From an archaeon (GTDB lineage Archaea; Thermoproteota; Nitrososphaeria; Nitrososphaerales; Gagatemarchaeaceae): DNA of 7,983 bases. Shown here in pieces: positions 1 through 5,820 of this stretch. The stretch covers positions 1 through 7,983 of the forward strand of contig JAKAPN010000043.1 in NCBI GenBank assembly GCA_021822995.1. The letters run 5' to 3'. The first letter of the stretch is position 1, and each line of letters begins with the position of its first letter. The notes beneath the pieces are model-generated. The model was not told where the DNA came from. It did no database searches and saw nothing but the letters and a program-made list of their open reading frames with translations. A program made the translations under genes and the position numbers.

Positions 1-275
1 TCGAACCTGATGCTGCTGTTGCCGATGCTCGCAACCCTGGTCCGCACGAGCACTTCATCGTCGAACCGTGCCGAAGCCTTGTAGTCCGCGTGGGCCTGGA
101 CGACCGGGAACTCTAGCTGGTGCCTCACCCACTCTTTGTATCCGAACCCCGCGTCTCTGAGCAGGGACACGCGCCCCACCTCCATCCAGACAAAATACTT
201 CCCGTAGTAAACCACGCCCATGGTGTCCGTCTCTTCGTAGCGGACGCGGAGCTTCTGCTCGTGCCAGGCGCTCAT
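1..275 (-). CDS. Hotdog-fold acyl-CoA thioesterase, YbgC/4-hydroxybenzoyl-CoA thioesterase family (C-terminus cut by window edge)
   Basis: Ninety-one codons are visible from an ATG at 275, open to the left edge; about a third of a usual 130-140-residue protein is missing. The N-terminus carries the family signature RVRYEETDTMGVVYYGKY (residues 10-27), in which Asp17 aligns with the catalytic aspartate, followed by the F-x-W-M-E-x-x-R helix (28-35). Family members hydrolyse acyl-CoA or aryl-CoA thioesters in the cytoplasm, usually as tetramers. The ATG is preferred because no other ATG lies upstream in frame, there is no Shine-Dalgarno, and a TATA-like TTTTAAG (300-306, read on the minus strand) is centred 28 nt upstream, as expected for a leaderless archaeal start. 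It diverges from the acyl-CoA catabolism block, so it may relieve CoA sequestration there (inference). The substrate cannot be told from sequence. Confidence 0.88.
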   Translation of the reverse strand, partial: MSAWHEQKLRVRYEETDTMGVVYYGKYFVWMEVGRVSLLRDAGFGYKEWVRHQLEFPVVQAHADYKASARFDDEVLVRTRVASIGNSSIRF

Positions 276-299
276 CGTGGAGGCACCCCCGCTCGACTC

Positions 300-306
300 C
301 TTAAAA
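300..306. promoter_or_regulatory. Shared TATA-like element of a divergent promoter (thioesterase / GNAT)
   Basis: The only AT-rich patch in the 61-nt divergent gap reads CTTAAAA on the plus strand and TTTTAAG on the minus strand. It is centred 28 nt from the minus-strand ATG at 275 and about 33 nt from the plus-strand TTG at 337. The spacing to the thioesterase is ideal for leaderless transcription; for the GNAT gene it would leave a leader of a few nucleotides. Assignment is by position and composition only. Confidence 0.5.
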
Positions 307-336
307 CACCTGCATGGCCCTTGACGCTGGGGCCGG

Positions 337-774
337 TTGAAGATCAGGCGGTTCTCGATGAGGGACTACCAAGAGGTCAGGAGGTTATGGGAGGAGTGCG
401 GACTTGAGATACGGCCGGGGGATGCAAGGGAGGAGGTAAGGAGGAAGGTCTCAAGGGACGGGGAACTGTTCCTCGTCGCCGAGGAGAAGGGAACGATAGT
501 GGGGACGGCCATGGGGGCCTGGGACGGCAGGAGGGGGCGGATCTATCACCCTGGGGTGCACCCATCCCGGCAGAGGGAAGGGGTGGCGACCGGACTTGTG
601 AGTGAAATCGAAGAGAGGATGACGAGGAAGGGGGTCCTCAAGGTGAACGCCATCGTGTTCGAAGACAACGCCGCTTCGCTTGGGTTCTTCAAGGAGCTGG
701 GCTACATCGCAGACAAGAAGTCTGTGCTTCATGGGAAGCTCCTTACGCGGCGGGGGGATGGAGAGAGTTTTTAG
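337..774 (+). CDS. GNAT-family N-acetyltransferase, YpeA-like
   Basis: This 145-residue single-domain GNAT protein transfers an acetyl group from acetyl-CoA to an amine; the substrate is unknown. The N-terminal strand and helix (KIRRFSMRDYQEVRRLWEECGL, in part) match the YpeA-like group. The core strand LFLVAEEKGTIVGTAMG spans residues 44-60. Motif A, VHPSRQREGVATGLV (74-88), holds the R/Q-x-x-G-x-A pyrophosphate-binding loop. The motif-B region has Asn111 and the terminal F-x-x-L-GY (117-123) with the conserved tyrosine. The TTG at 337 is the start: a stop sits five codons earlier in frame, and the next start, an ATG at 358, would remove the first beta-strand. There is no Shine-Dalgarno. The gene ends 25 nt before the first crotonase; its stop codon overlaps that gene's putative TATA box, so the two are probably transcribed separately. 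A metabolic link to the catabolic genes is not shown. Confidence 0.88.
   Translation: MKIRRFSMRDYQEVRRLWEECGLEIRPGDAREEVRRKVSRDGELFLVAEEKGTIVGTAMGAWDGRRGRIYHPGVHPSRQREGVATGLVSEIEERMTRKGVLKVNAIVFEDNAASLGFFKELGYIADKKSVLHGKLLTRRGDGESF
768..774 (+). promoter_or_regulatory. TATA-like element for the first enoyl-CoA hydratase
   Basis: TTTTTAG, centred about 29 nt before the ATG at 800, is the only AT-rich run near this start. It includes the stop codon of the preceding GNAT gene. No Shine-Dalgarno lies before the ATG, which fits a leaderless transcript beginning at or next to the start codon. Confidence 0.5.
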
Positions 775-799
775 CGGAACGTCTCGCTCCCGTCAGAAC

Positions 800-1576
800 A
801 TGGATTACGAGACAGTCATAGCTTCAAAGGAAGGGAATGTGGGAGTGATCACGCTCAACCGTCCCCAGGTGAGGAACGCGCTCAACACCAAGATGGTGTC
901 GGAGCTCATAGCTGCGCTGGATGACTTTGAGAAGGACGAATCCGTCCGATGCGTGGTGATAGCGGGCAACGATAGAGGGTTTTCAGGCGGGGCGGACATC
1001 AAGGAGATGGCCGACATGACGACGGTGCAGATGGTAATGGGGGAGCACTTCTTCCCGCTTTGGGAAAAGGTCGGGCGCTATCCCAAGCCCACGGTGGGGG
1101 CGATCACCGGATACGCCCTCGGAGGAGGCCTGGAACTAGCCATGAGCCTCGACATCCTCGTCGCCGCAGAGACAGCCCAGCTGGGGCAGCCAGAGATCAA
1201 CATCGGCGTGATACCGGGAGGAGGCGGTACGCAGCGGCTTACCAGGGCGGTTGGGAAGTCGAAGGCGATGGAGATGATCCTCTCCGACGCGAGGATGGGG
1301 GCACAGGAGGCGAAGTCGCTCGGGCTCGTGAGCAGGGTGGTCCCGGCGGAAGCGTGCGTCGGAGAGGCCATGAAGGTGGCAGCGGAGATCGCAGGAAAGT
1401 CGCCTGTAGCGATAAAGCTGGCGAAGATGGCGATCAACAAGGCATTCGAGATGGGGCTTTCCGACGGCCTCGACTTCGAGAGAGAGCTGTTCTACATGCT
1501 GTTCGCTTCTGAAGACTCCAAGGAAGGGATGCGCGCATTCCTTGAGAAGCGGAAGCCGGAGTTCAGTGGAAGATAG
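800..1576 (+). CDS. Enoyl-CoA hydratase/crotonase with both catalytic glutamates
   Basis: This 258-residue crotonase has the standard family length and adds water to trans-2-enoyl-CoA to give 3-hydroxyacyl-CoA. The first oxyanion-hole segment is GFSGGADIKEM (60-70). The second is ALGGGLELAM (106-115), with Gly109 aligning to rat hydratase Gly141. Glu112 and Glu132 (in GQPEI) align with the two catalytic glutamates Glu144/Glu164 and are 20 residues apart as in the rat enzyme; PGGGGTQRL (139-147) follows. This is therefore a genuine hydratase rather than an isomerase variant. The frame is open upstream to 680, but homology begins at MDYETVIASK and a TATA-like element sits 29 nt before the ATG at 800, so the longer start is rejected. 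It abuts the second crotonase with no intervening base, implying one transcript. Likely roles are beta-oxidation or a PaaF-like step; 3-hydroxypropionyl-CoA dehydratase activity is also known for archaeal relatives and cannot be excluded. Confidence 0.92.
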   Translation: MDYETVIASKEGNVGVITLNRPQVRNALNTKMVSELIAALDDFEKDESVRCVVIAGNDRGFSGGADIKEMADMTTVQMVMGEHFFPLWEKVGRYPKPTVGAITGYALGGGLELAMSLDILVAAETAQLGQPEINIGVIPGGGGTQRLTRAVGKSKAMEMILSDARMGAQEAKSLGLVSRVVPAEACVGEAMKVAAEIAGKSPVAIKLAKMAINKAFEMGLSDGLDFERELFYMLFASEDSKEGMRAFLEKRKPEFSGR

Positions 1577-2371
1577 ATGCGGCTGCAGACGGTGAAGACC
1601 GAAGCGGCAGGCGGCGTCCTCTGGATCACTCTGGACAGGCCGGACAAGCTCAACGCCTTCAACGAGCAGATGGGCGTCGACCTGATGGAGGCGCTAAAGG
1701 AAGCAGAGGCGTCCGAAGACGCGAGGTGCGTCGTCCTCACCGGTGAGGGGAGGGCGTTCTCCGTCGGCGAAGACCTGGGGGGGAACAGGGAAGTCTACGA
1801 AAGTGGGAAGCCGATGCTGCTCGGAGAGGTTCTGAAGAGGAAATACAACCCGATAGTCGGGAAGATAAGGAGGATGGACAAGCCTGTCCTCGCCGCTGTG
1901 AACGGAGTCACGGCAGGGGCTGGGCTCGGGCTATCGCTCGCATGCGACCTGAGAGCGGCTTCTGAGAAGGCCACGTTCCATGAGGCGTTCATCAAGGTGG
2001 GCCTCGCGCCCGACTCCGGGACGAGCTTCTGGCTGACGAGGATACTTGGCATCGGGAAAGCCATGGAGATCGGCCTGCTGGGGGAGCCCATCGACGCCGC
2101 CAGGGCCCTGAGCCTGGGCCTTGTGAACTGGGTCTACCCAGAGGAAGTGTTCAGAGCCAACGTTGCAAAGATCGCTGAGCGCCTGGCAAACGGCCCCACC
2201 AAAGCGATGGGCCTCACCAAGAGGGCCCTGAACAGGGCGGTGGTGGTGGACATGGACTCCGCCCTCGAGTACGAGATGTACCTCCAGGACATCGCAGGGC
2301 GGACAAGCGATCACGTAGAAGGGGTCAGGGCCTTCTTCGACAAAAGAGACCCGAAATTCACAGGCAGATAG
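1577..2371 (+). CDS. Crotonase-superfamily protein, PaaG-type enoyl-CoA isomerase-like
   Basis: This 264-residue crotonase starts at the ATG directly after the previous stop (TAG-ATG), so translation is probably coupled. The fold markers are present: LDRPDKLNAFN (19-29), the oxyanion segment AFSVGEDLGG (60-69) and AVNGVTAGAGLGLSLACD (107-124). The position of the first hydratase glutamate is Gly118, and the second is replaced by Asp146 in GLAPDSGTSFWL (142-153). A single acidic residue in an APDSG loop is typical of PaaG and related delta3,delta2-enoyl-CoA isomerases, including the 1,2-epoxyphenylacetyl-CoA isomerase group. So it more likely moves a double bond or rearranges a ring than hydrates. 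It shares modest similarity with its neighbour and looks like an old paralogue with a divided role. The real substrate (unsaturated fatty acyl-CoA or aromatic-derived CoA ester) is not decided by the sequence. Confidence 0.9.
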   Translation: MRLQTVKTEAAGGVLWITLDRPDKLNAFNEQMGVDLMEALKEAEASEDARCVVLTGEGRAFSVGEDLGGNREVYESGKPMLLGEVLKRKYNPIVGKIRRMDKPVLAAVNGVTAGAGLGLSLACDLRAASEKATFHEAFIKVGLAPDSGTSFWLTRILGIGKAMEIGLLGEPIDAARALSLGLVNWVYPEEVFRANVAKIAERLANGPTKAMGLTKRALNRAVVVDMDSALEYEMYLQDIAGRTSDHVEGVRAFFDKRDPKFTGR

Positions 2372-2533
2372 CTCGTACGCGTGCTTTGGCTGAGGGCCCG
2401 TAACGGCAAGCCCAGGTGGGGCGCTTCTGGTGCTTGCTTGACTGCAGGGAGCTCCGGTCGGCGCCCACATCTTGGCGTCGCCGCGCTGCGATCTCCAGCA
2501 AAGGAGATAAGCTCCAGCAGGCGCAGACGCTTC
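2372..2533. other. 162-nt non-coding spacer between crotonase and thiolase
   Basis: This is the longest gap in an otherwise tight block. The thiolase frame is open through most of it (from a GTG at 2381), but the predicted peptide is arginine/serine-rich and unlike a thiolase N-terminus. It holds a six-base inverted repeat GCAAGC/GCTTGC (2406-2411 and 2432-2437), a palindrome GGAGCTCC (2448-2455) and a weak TATA-like patch near 2506-2511. No tRNA or other RNA fold was recognised. Confidence 0.6.
2501..2511 (+). promoter_or_regulatory. Weak TATA-like element before the thiolase
   Basis: AAGGAGATAAG lies with its AT-rich part about 26 nt upstream of the ATG at 2534, and no Shine-Dalgarno is near that ATG. 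The purine-rich left part could act as a BRE. It is a poorer match than the other candidate boxes in the window, so read-through from the crotonase pair is an alternative. Confidence 0.3.
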
Positions 2534-3730
2534 ATGGAAGGTGTGGTTGTCGTCGACGCCGCCAGGACCCCCATCGGCAAGTACTCCGGGATCCTGAAGT
2601 CGGTGAGGCCGGACGACCTGGGGGCGCTCGCGATGCGGAGCGTCCTTGAGCGGACCGGTGTACAGCCGGCCGCCTTGGACGACGTCTACTTCGGCTGCTC
2701 GAACCAGGCGGGGGAGGACAACAGGAACGTTGCACGGATGGCCACGCTGCTCGCGGGGATACCCTACACGGTCCCTGCGGCCACGGTCAACAGGCTCTGC
2801 GGGTCCGGGCTCGAGGCGCTGAACTCCGCCGCCCGGGTGATCTCCGCAGGCGAAGGCGACGTGGTCCTTGCGGGAGGGGTTGAAAGCATGACCAGGGCTC
2901 CGCTGGTGGCGCTGAAGCCGGAGTCGGGGTTCCGAAGGGGGGAGGTGACCATGGTTGACACCACGATCGGGTGGCGGTTCGTCAACCCTTCGTTCCCATC
3001 AGAATACCCGCCGCTCTCGATGGGGGAGACGGCGGAGAACCTTGCTGCGAAATATGGGATAAGCCGGGAGTCGCAGGACGAGTTCGCCCTGGCGAGCCAT
3101 AGGAAGGCGGTCGAGGCACAGAAGGCGGGCAGGTTCACCCGCGAGATGATACCGGTGAAGACCCCTGAAGCTCCCGAAGGGGTCTCGACAGACGAGGGGC
3201 CGAGGGCGGACACGTCCATTGAGAAGCTCGCTGCGCTGAAACCGGCCTTCCTCAAGGACGGCTCGGTTACGGCCGGGAACTCGTCTGGGATAAACGACGG
3301 GGCGGCCGCCCTCCTGCTGATGAAGGCGGAGGCGGCAGAAAGGCTCGGCCTGAGGCCGATGGCCAGAGTCATGGGCTCCGCGACCGCAGGTGTGCACCCG
3401 AGCGAGATGGGGATAGGGCCAGTCCACTCGACCCGTAAGCTGATGTCCAGGCTTGGGATGGGAGCAGGGGAGTTCGGGATAATCGAGCTCAACGAGGCCT
3501 TCGCCGCGCAGGTGCTCGCCTGCGCCGCTGAGATGCATGAGTTCGACCCGGCGAGGCTGAACCCGAACGGAGGCGCGATTGCGCTCGGCCATCCGCTGGG
3601 GTGCAGCGGCGCGAGGCTGGCCACCACACTCCTTCACGAGATGAAGAGGACCGGCACCAGATACGGGCTGGCGACGATGTGCATCGGGGTCGGCCAGGGC
3701 ATCTCGACCGCTTTCGAGCTGCTGAAGTAA
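2534..3730 (+). CDS. Acetyl-CoA acyltransferase (thiolase), degradative PcaF/PaaJ-like type
   Basis: This full-length 398-residue thiolase cleaves 3-oxoacyl-CoA with CoA into acetyl-CoA and a shortened acyl-CoA, or runs in reverse. Cys89 in VNRLCGSGLEAL is the acyl-accepting nucleophile. The NEAFAAQ box (320-326), His353 in GHPLGCSGAR, and Cys383 in CIGVGQG complete the active site. The VYFGCSNQAGEDNRNVARMA segment (51-70) and TTIGWRFVNP (143-152) resemble bacterial beta-ketoadipyl-CoA and 3-ketoacyl-CoA thiolases. It is unlike the SCP-x-like thiolases that pair with HMG-CoA synthase in the archaeal mevalonate pathway. ATG 2534 is chosen because MEGVVVVDAARTPIGKYSG is the normal thiolase N-terminus; 51 upstream codons in the same open frame have no homology. 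It closes the hydration/isomerisation/thiolysis sequence begun by the two crotonases. Whether it acts on straight-chain or 3-oxoadipyl-type substrates is unknown. Confidence 0.93.
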   Translation: MEGVVVVDAARTPIGKYSGILKSVRPDDLGALAMRSVLERTGVQPAALDDVYFGCSNQAGEDNRNVARMATLLAGIPYTVPAATVNRLCGSGLEALNSAARVISAGEGDVVLAGGVESMTRAPLVALKPESGFRRGEVTMVDTTIGWRFVNPSFPSEYPPLSMGETAENLAAKYGISRESQDEFALASHRKAVEAQKAGRFTREMIPVKTPEAPEGVSTDEGPRADTSIEKLAALKPAFLKDGSVTAGNSSGINDGAAALLLMKAEAAERLGLRPMARVMGSATAGVHPSEMGIGPVHSTRKLMSRLGMGAGEFGIIELNEAFAAQVLACAAEMHEFDPARLNPNGGAIALGHPLGCSGARLATTLLHEMKRTGTRYGLATMCIGVGQGISTAFELLK

Positions 3731-3740
3731 GAGTTAACTC
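3731..3740. promoter_or_regulatory. Perfect 10-bp palindrome GAGTTAACTC between thiolase and aldehyde dehydrogenase
   Basis: The palindrome begins at the base after the thiolase stop codon and is centred about 29 nt before the TTG start of the aldehyde dehydrogenase. It could be an operator half-site pair, or its TTAA core could serve as a TATA-like element for an internal promoter. A ten-base palindrome can occur by chance; the position is what makes it notable. Confidence 0.35.
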
Positions 3741-3754
3741 CGGGGAGGAGTTCA

Positions 3755-3759
3755 GGAGG
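3755..3759 (+). promoter_or_regulatory. Shine-Dalgarno GGAGG deciding the TTG start of the aldehyde dehydrogenase
   Basis: GGAGG sits five bases before the TTG at 3765, ideal spacing for ribosome binding. It favors this TTG over the in-frame ATG at 3795, which has no such motif. It is the clearest Shine-Dalgarno in the window and fits a downstream gene in a polycistronic message. Confidence 0.75.
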
Positions 3760-3764
3760 CAAAC

Positions 3765-5225
3765 TTGCAGGCAGAAGGCGTCCAGACCCACCAGATGTTC
3801 ATAGGCGGAAAGCGCGCAGCTTCGCACTCCGGAAGGACGTATGCGGTCGTCAACCCGGCCACCGGGAAGGCGTTCGCACTAGTTCCGAAAGGAGATGCAG
3901 AGGATGCGAGGGCAGCCGTAGACTCCGCAAAGAGAGCATTCCAAGACCCGGCATGGAGGTCGATGGATCCCAGCAAACGCGGGAGGCTGCTCAACAAGGT
4001 TTCCCAGAGCATCCGCGAGAGGCTGGGGGAGTTCGCCCAGCTCGAAACGACCAACAACGGCAAGCCCCTGGGCCAGGCGAAGGGGGACGTTGCCATGGCG
4101 GCGAGGCACTTCGAATACTTCGCGGGGCTGGCCGACAAAATACAGGGGAGCACCATACCGGTCCCCGGGAACAGATTAGACTACACACTGAAGGAGCCGC
4201 TTGGGGTGACAGCCCACATCGTCCCCTGGAACTACCCGCTGGTTATGGCCGCGAGGAGCATGGCGCCCGCGCTGGCCGCGGGGAACACCGTGGTTGCGAA
4301 GCCAGCCTCATTCACGCCGCTCACCCTGCTGAACCTGGCTGAACTCTGCAAGGAAGCTGGGTTCCCGGACGGGGTGGTTAACGTGGTCACCGGAGGCGGG
4401 GAGGAAGTGGGAGGGGAACTGGCGAAGCACCCTGACGTCGAGCTGACCACGGTCACCGGATCTGTCGAGACCGGGATGAGGATAATGGAGCTTGCTTCGA
4501 CGAACCTCTCGAGGGTGATACTCGAGCTCGGGGGGAAGAACCCACACATAGTATTCGGCGACGCGAACCTGGAGAAGGCCGCCGCCGCGGTTCTGAACGG
4601 GATATTCACCAACGCCGGACAGATGTGCTGGGCGGGTTCACGGCTGCTCGTCGAAGAGGGGGTGAAGCAAGAGGTGCTCCGGCGGCTGGTGGATGGAGCA
4701 AACGCCATGAAGCTTGGAGACGGTTCCAAGCCGGACACAACCATGGGACCGCTGGTCGCCGAATCCCAGAGGGCGCGGGTCGCGTCCTACGTCGAGATAG
4801 GGACGGCCGAGGGAGCGGCGGTAGCGGCGGGAGGTGGACCCCCGGCGGACGAGGCGCTTGGATCAGGGTACTTCTACAGGCCGACCATCCTCGACGGCGT
4901 GGCTCAAGACATGAGGGTGGCGAGGGAGGAGATATTCGGCCCTGTGCTGACCGTCACGACGTTCAAGGGAGAGGACGACGCGGTCGCGAAGGCCAACGAC
5001 TCGGAGTACGGCCTCTGGGCAGGGGTCTGGACGGGCGACCTCAGGAAGGCTCACAGCGTTGTCGGCAGGCTCGAGTCTGGGATCGTCGCGGTGAACGAAG
5101 AGCCGATAACGTTTCCACAGACCCCCTTCGGCGGTTTCAAGAAGAGCGGCAACTCGTCCGAGCAAGGGATGGACGCGGTCTCATCCTACGTCAGGACCAA
5201 GAACGTCTCCGTCAACCTGGGCTAG
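3765..5225 (+). CDS. NAD(P)-dependent aldehyde dehydrogenase family protein
   Basis: This 486-residue soluble enzyme has normal ALDH length and oxidises an aldehyde to its carboxylate with NAD(P)+. Visible elements are the PWNYP motif (154-158, Asn156), Lys179 in VVAKP, the TGSVETG Rossmann turn (231-237), the general base Glu254 in ELGGK, the catalytic Cys288 in GQMCWAG, EEIFGPV (388-394, Glu389) and the C-terminal PFGGFKKSG (454-462). The coenzyme loop reads KPASFTP; having Ser182 where strictly NAD-dependent ALDHs usually carry Glu suggests NADP+ may be accepted (inference). The TTG start is set by a strong GGAGG; the first roughly ten residues precede the usual MFIGG beginning. It follows the thiolase by 34 nt and probably shares its transcript. 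Overall it resembles the betaine-/semialdehyde dehydrogenase group, but the substrate is not evident. Its last 14 nt overlap the convergent adenosyltransferase gene. Confidence 0.93.
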   Translation: MQAEGVQTHQMFIGGKRAASHSGRTYAVVNPATGKAFALVPKGDAEDARAAVDSAKRAFQDPAWRSMDPSKRGRLLNKVSQSIRERLGEFAQLETTNNGKPLGQAKGDVAMAARHFEYFAGLADKIQGSTIPVPGNRLDYTLKEPLGVTAHIVPWNYPLVMAARSMAPALAAGNTVVAKPASFTPLTLLNLAELCKEAGFPDGVVNVVTGGGEEVGGELAKHPDVELTTVTGSVETGMRIMELASTNLSRVILELGGKNPHIVFGDANLEKAAAAVLNGIFTNAGQMCWAGSRLLVEEGVKQEVLRRLVDGANAMKLGDGSKPDTTMGPLVAESQRARVASYVEIGTAEGAAVAAGGGPPADEALGSGYFYRPTILDGVAQDMRVAREEIFGPVLTVTTFKGEDDAVAKANDSEYGLWAGVWTGDLRKAHSVVGRLESGIVAVNEEPITFPQTPFGGFKKSGNSSEQGMDAVSSYVRTKNVSVNLG

Positions 5226-5757
5226 CGCCCTTCCAGGATTCCTCCTTCTTCCCGTCGAGCTTGTTCGCCCATCTGGAAAGGTTGAACAGATAGGAAGACA
5301 GCCTGTTGAGGAAGGGGACCAGGGCCGGATTGAGCTCCTCCGCGGCAGAGGCTGAGACGACCCTCCTCTCAGCTCGCCTGCATACGGCTCGTGCCAGCTG
5401 CAGCTTCGCACCGGTCTCGCCTCCCCCGGGAAGGATGAAGGCGTCCAAGGTTGGCAGCTTCGCGGCCAGGTCGTCGGTCATATTCTCGAGCTTGAGAGTG
5501 TCGGCGGCTGAAATCCTCGGGACCTTCTGAGGGCTTGAAAGCTCCGTGGCAATGTCTCCCCCTGCTACGAAGAGGAGCCTCTGGACCGCCTGGAGCTGGG
5601 AGACGGTGTCGGCATCGCTCGACGTGGATGCGGCCTCACCGATCACCGTGTTCAGCTCGTCCAAAGTCCCATACGCTTCGACCCTGGGGTCGTCCTTCCT
5701 GACCCTTTTCGATCCATACAGGGACGTGCTCCCTCCGTCTCCCCTGCGAGTGTACAA
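5212..5757 (-). CDS. Cob(I)alamin (corrinoid) adenosyltransferase, PduO type
   Basis: The 181-residue product transfers the adenosyl group of ATP to the cobalt of cob(I)alamin or a precursor, making coenzyme B12. The N-terminal ATP loop YTRRGDGGSTSL (2-13) is followed by KDDPRVEAYGTLDELN (21-36), PGGGETGAKLQLARAVCRRAERR (110-132, in which Arg123, Arg127, Glu130 and Arg131 lie) and the C-terminal NRLSSYLFNLSRWAN (151-165), all hallmarks of the PduO/MMAB family. TTG 5757 is chosen because the family begins within one to three residues of this YTR motif, and TTATTA on the minus strand is centred about 28 nt upstream. An earlier in-frame TTG at 5829 would add 24 unrelated residues. There is no pdu or cobalamin-synthesis gene beside it. 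Possible clients include a methylmalonyl-CoA mutase or ribonucleotide reductase elsewhere in the genome (inference). Confidence 0.92.
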   Translation of the reverse strand: MYTRRGDGGSTSLYGSKRVRKDDPRVEAYGTLDELNTVIGEAASTSSDADTVSQLQAVQRLLFVAGGDIATELSSPQKVPRISAADTLKLENMTDDLAAKLPTLDAFILPGGGETGAKLQLARAVCRRAERRVVSASAAEELNPALVPFLNRLSSYLFNLSRWANKLDGKKEESWKGASPG

Positions 5758-5780
5758 ACGGCATCCGGTCCTCCCCCGAA

Positions 5781-5794
5781 CTAATAACGATAAC
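5781..5794. promoter_or_regulatory. AT-rich element of a divergent promoter (adenosyltransferase / DUF2203)
   Basis: CTAATAACGATAAC is the only AT-rich run in the 71-nt divergent gap, flanked by GC-rich sequence. On the minus strand TTATTA (5782-5787) is centred about 28 nt from the adenosyltransferase TTG at 5757. On the plus strand TAATAACGATAA lies about 35-48 nt before the DUF2203 ATG at 5829, which would give a short leader containing GGAG. Two overlapping TATA boxes on opposite strands are plausible. Confidence 0.5.
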
Positions 5795-5816
5795 AGCTCG
5801 CGCGGCTCCCCGCCCC

Positions 5817-5820
5817 GGAG
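5817..5820 (+). promoter_or_regulatory. Possible Shine-Dalgarno GGAG for the DUF2203 gene
   Basis: GGAG ends eight bases before the ATG at 5829. Together with an AT-rich element about 40 nt upstream, it suggests a short-leader message and supports this ATG over the in-frame ATG at 5859, which has no such motif. The motif is short and could be chance in GC-rich DNA. Confidence 0.4.

Noticed and set aside
120..407. A 95-codon plus-strand open frame over the left divergent region
   Set aside because: It overlaps the thioesterase, the promoter gap and the GNAT start, and has no family resemblance.
680..799. An upstream start for the first enoyl-CoA hydratase at 680 or 758
   Set aside because: The extension overlaps the GNAT gene and lacks homology; the ATG at 800 has normal family length and a correctly spaced TATA-like box.
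1931..2470. A 179-codon minus-strand open frame opposite the second crotonase and running into the spacer
   Set aside because: No domain or start signal is seen, and most of it is antisense to a well-supported gene.
2381..2533. An N-terminal extension of the thiolase from the GTG at 2381
   Set aside because: The 51 extra codons give an Arg/Ser-rich peptide unlike any thiolase, while the ATG at 2534 begins exactly at the conserved N-terminus.
2372..2533. A tRNA or structured RNA gene in the long spacer
   Set aside because: No T-loop consensus, cloverleaf pairing or other known RNA signature was found by eye; the short inverted repeats are within chance expectation for GC-rich DNA.
2764..3627. 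A 287-codon open frame on the minus strand opposite the thiolase
   Set aside because: Its peptide is Ser/Ala/Pro-rich with no recognisable domain and lies wholly antisense to a clear thiolase; high GC codon structure creates such long empty frames.
800..3730. Assignment of the block to the 3-hydroxypropionate/4-hydroxybutyrate carbon-fixation cycle
   Set aside because: A hydratase and thiolase occur in that cycle, but its diagnostic 4-hydroxybutyryl-CoA dehydratase and CoA synthetases are not here, and the PaaG-type crotonase points to catabolism.
4625..5293. A 222-codon plus-strand open frame within the aldehyde dehydrogenase
   Set aside because: It is Gly/Arg-rich, low complexity, and out of frame with a complete, motif-bearing ALDH; a shadow frame.
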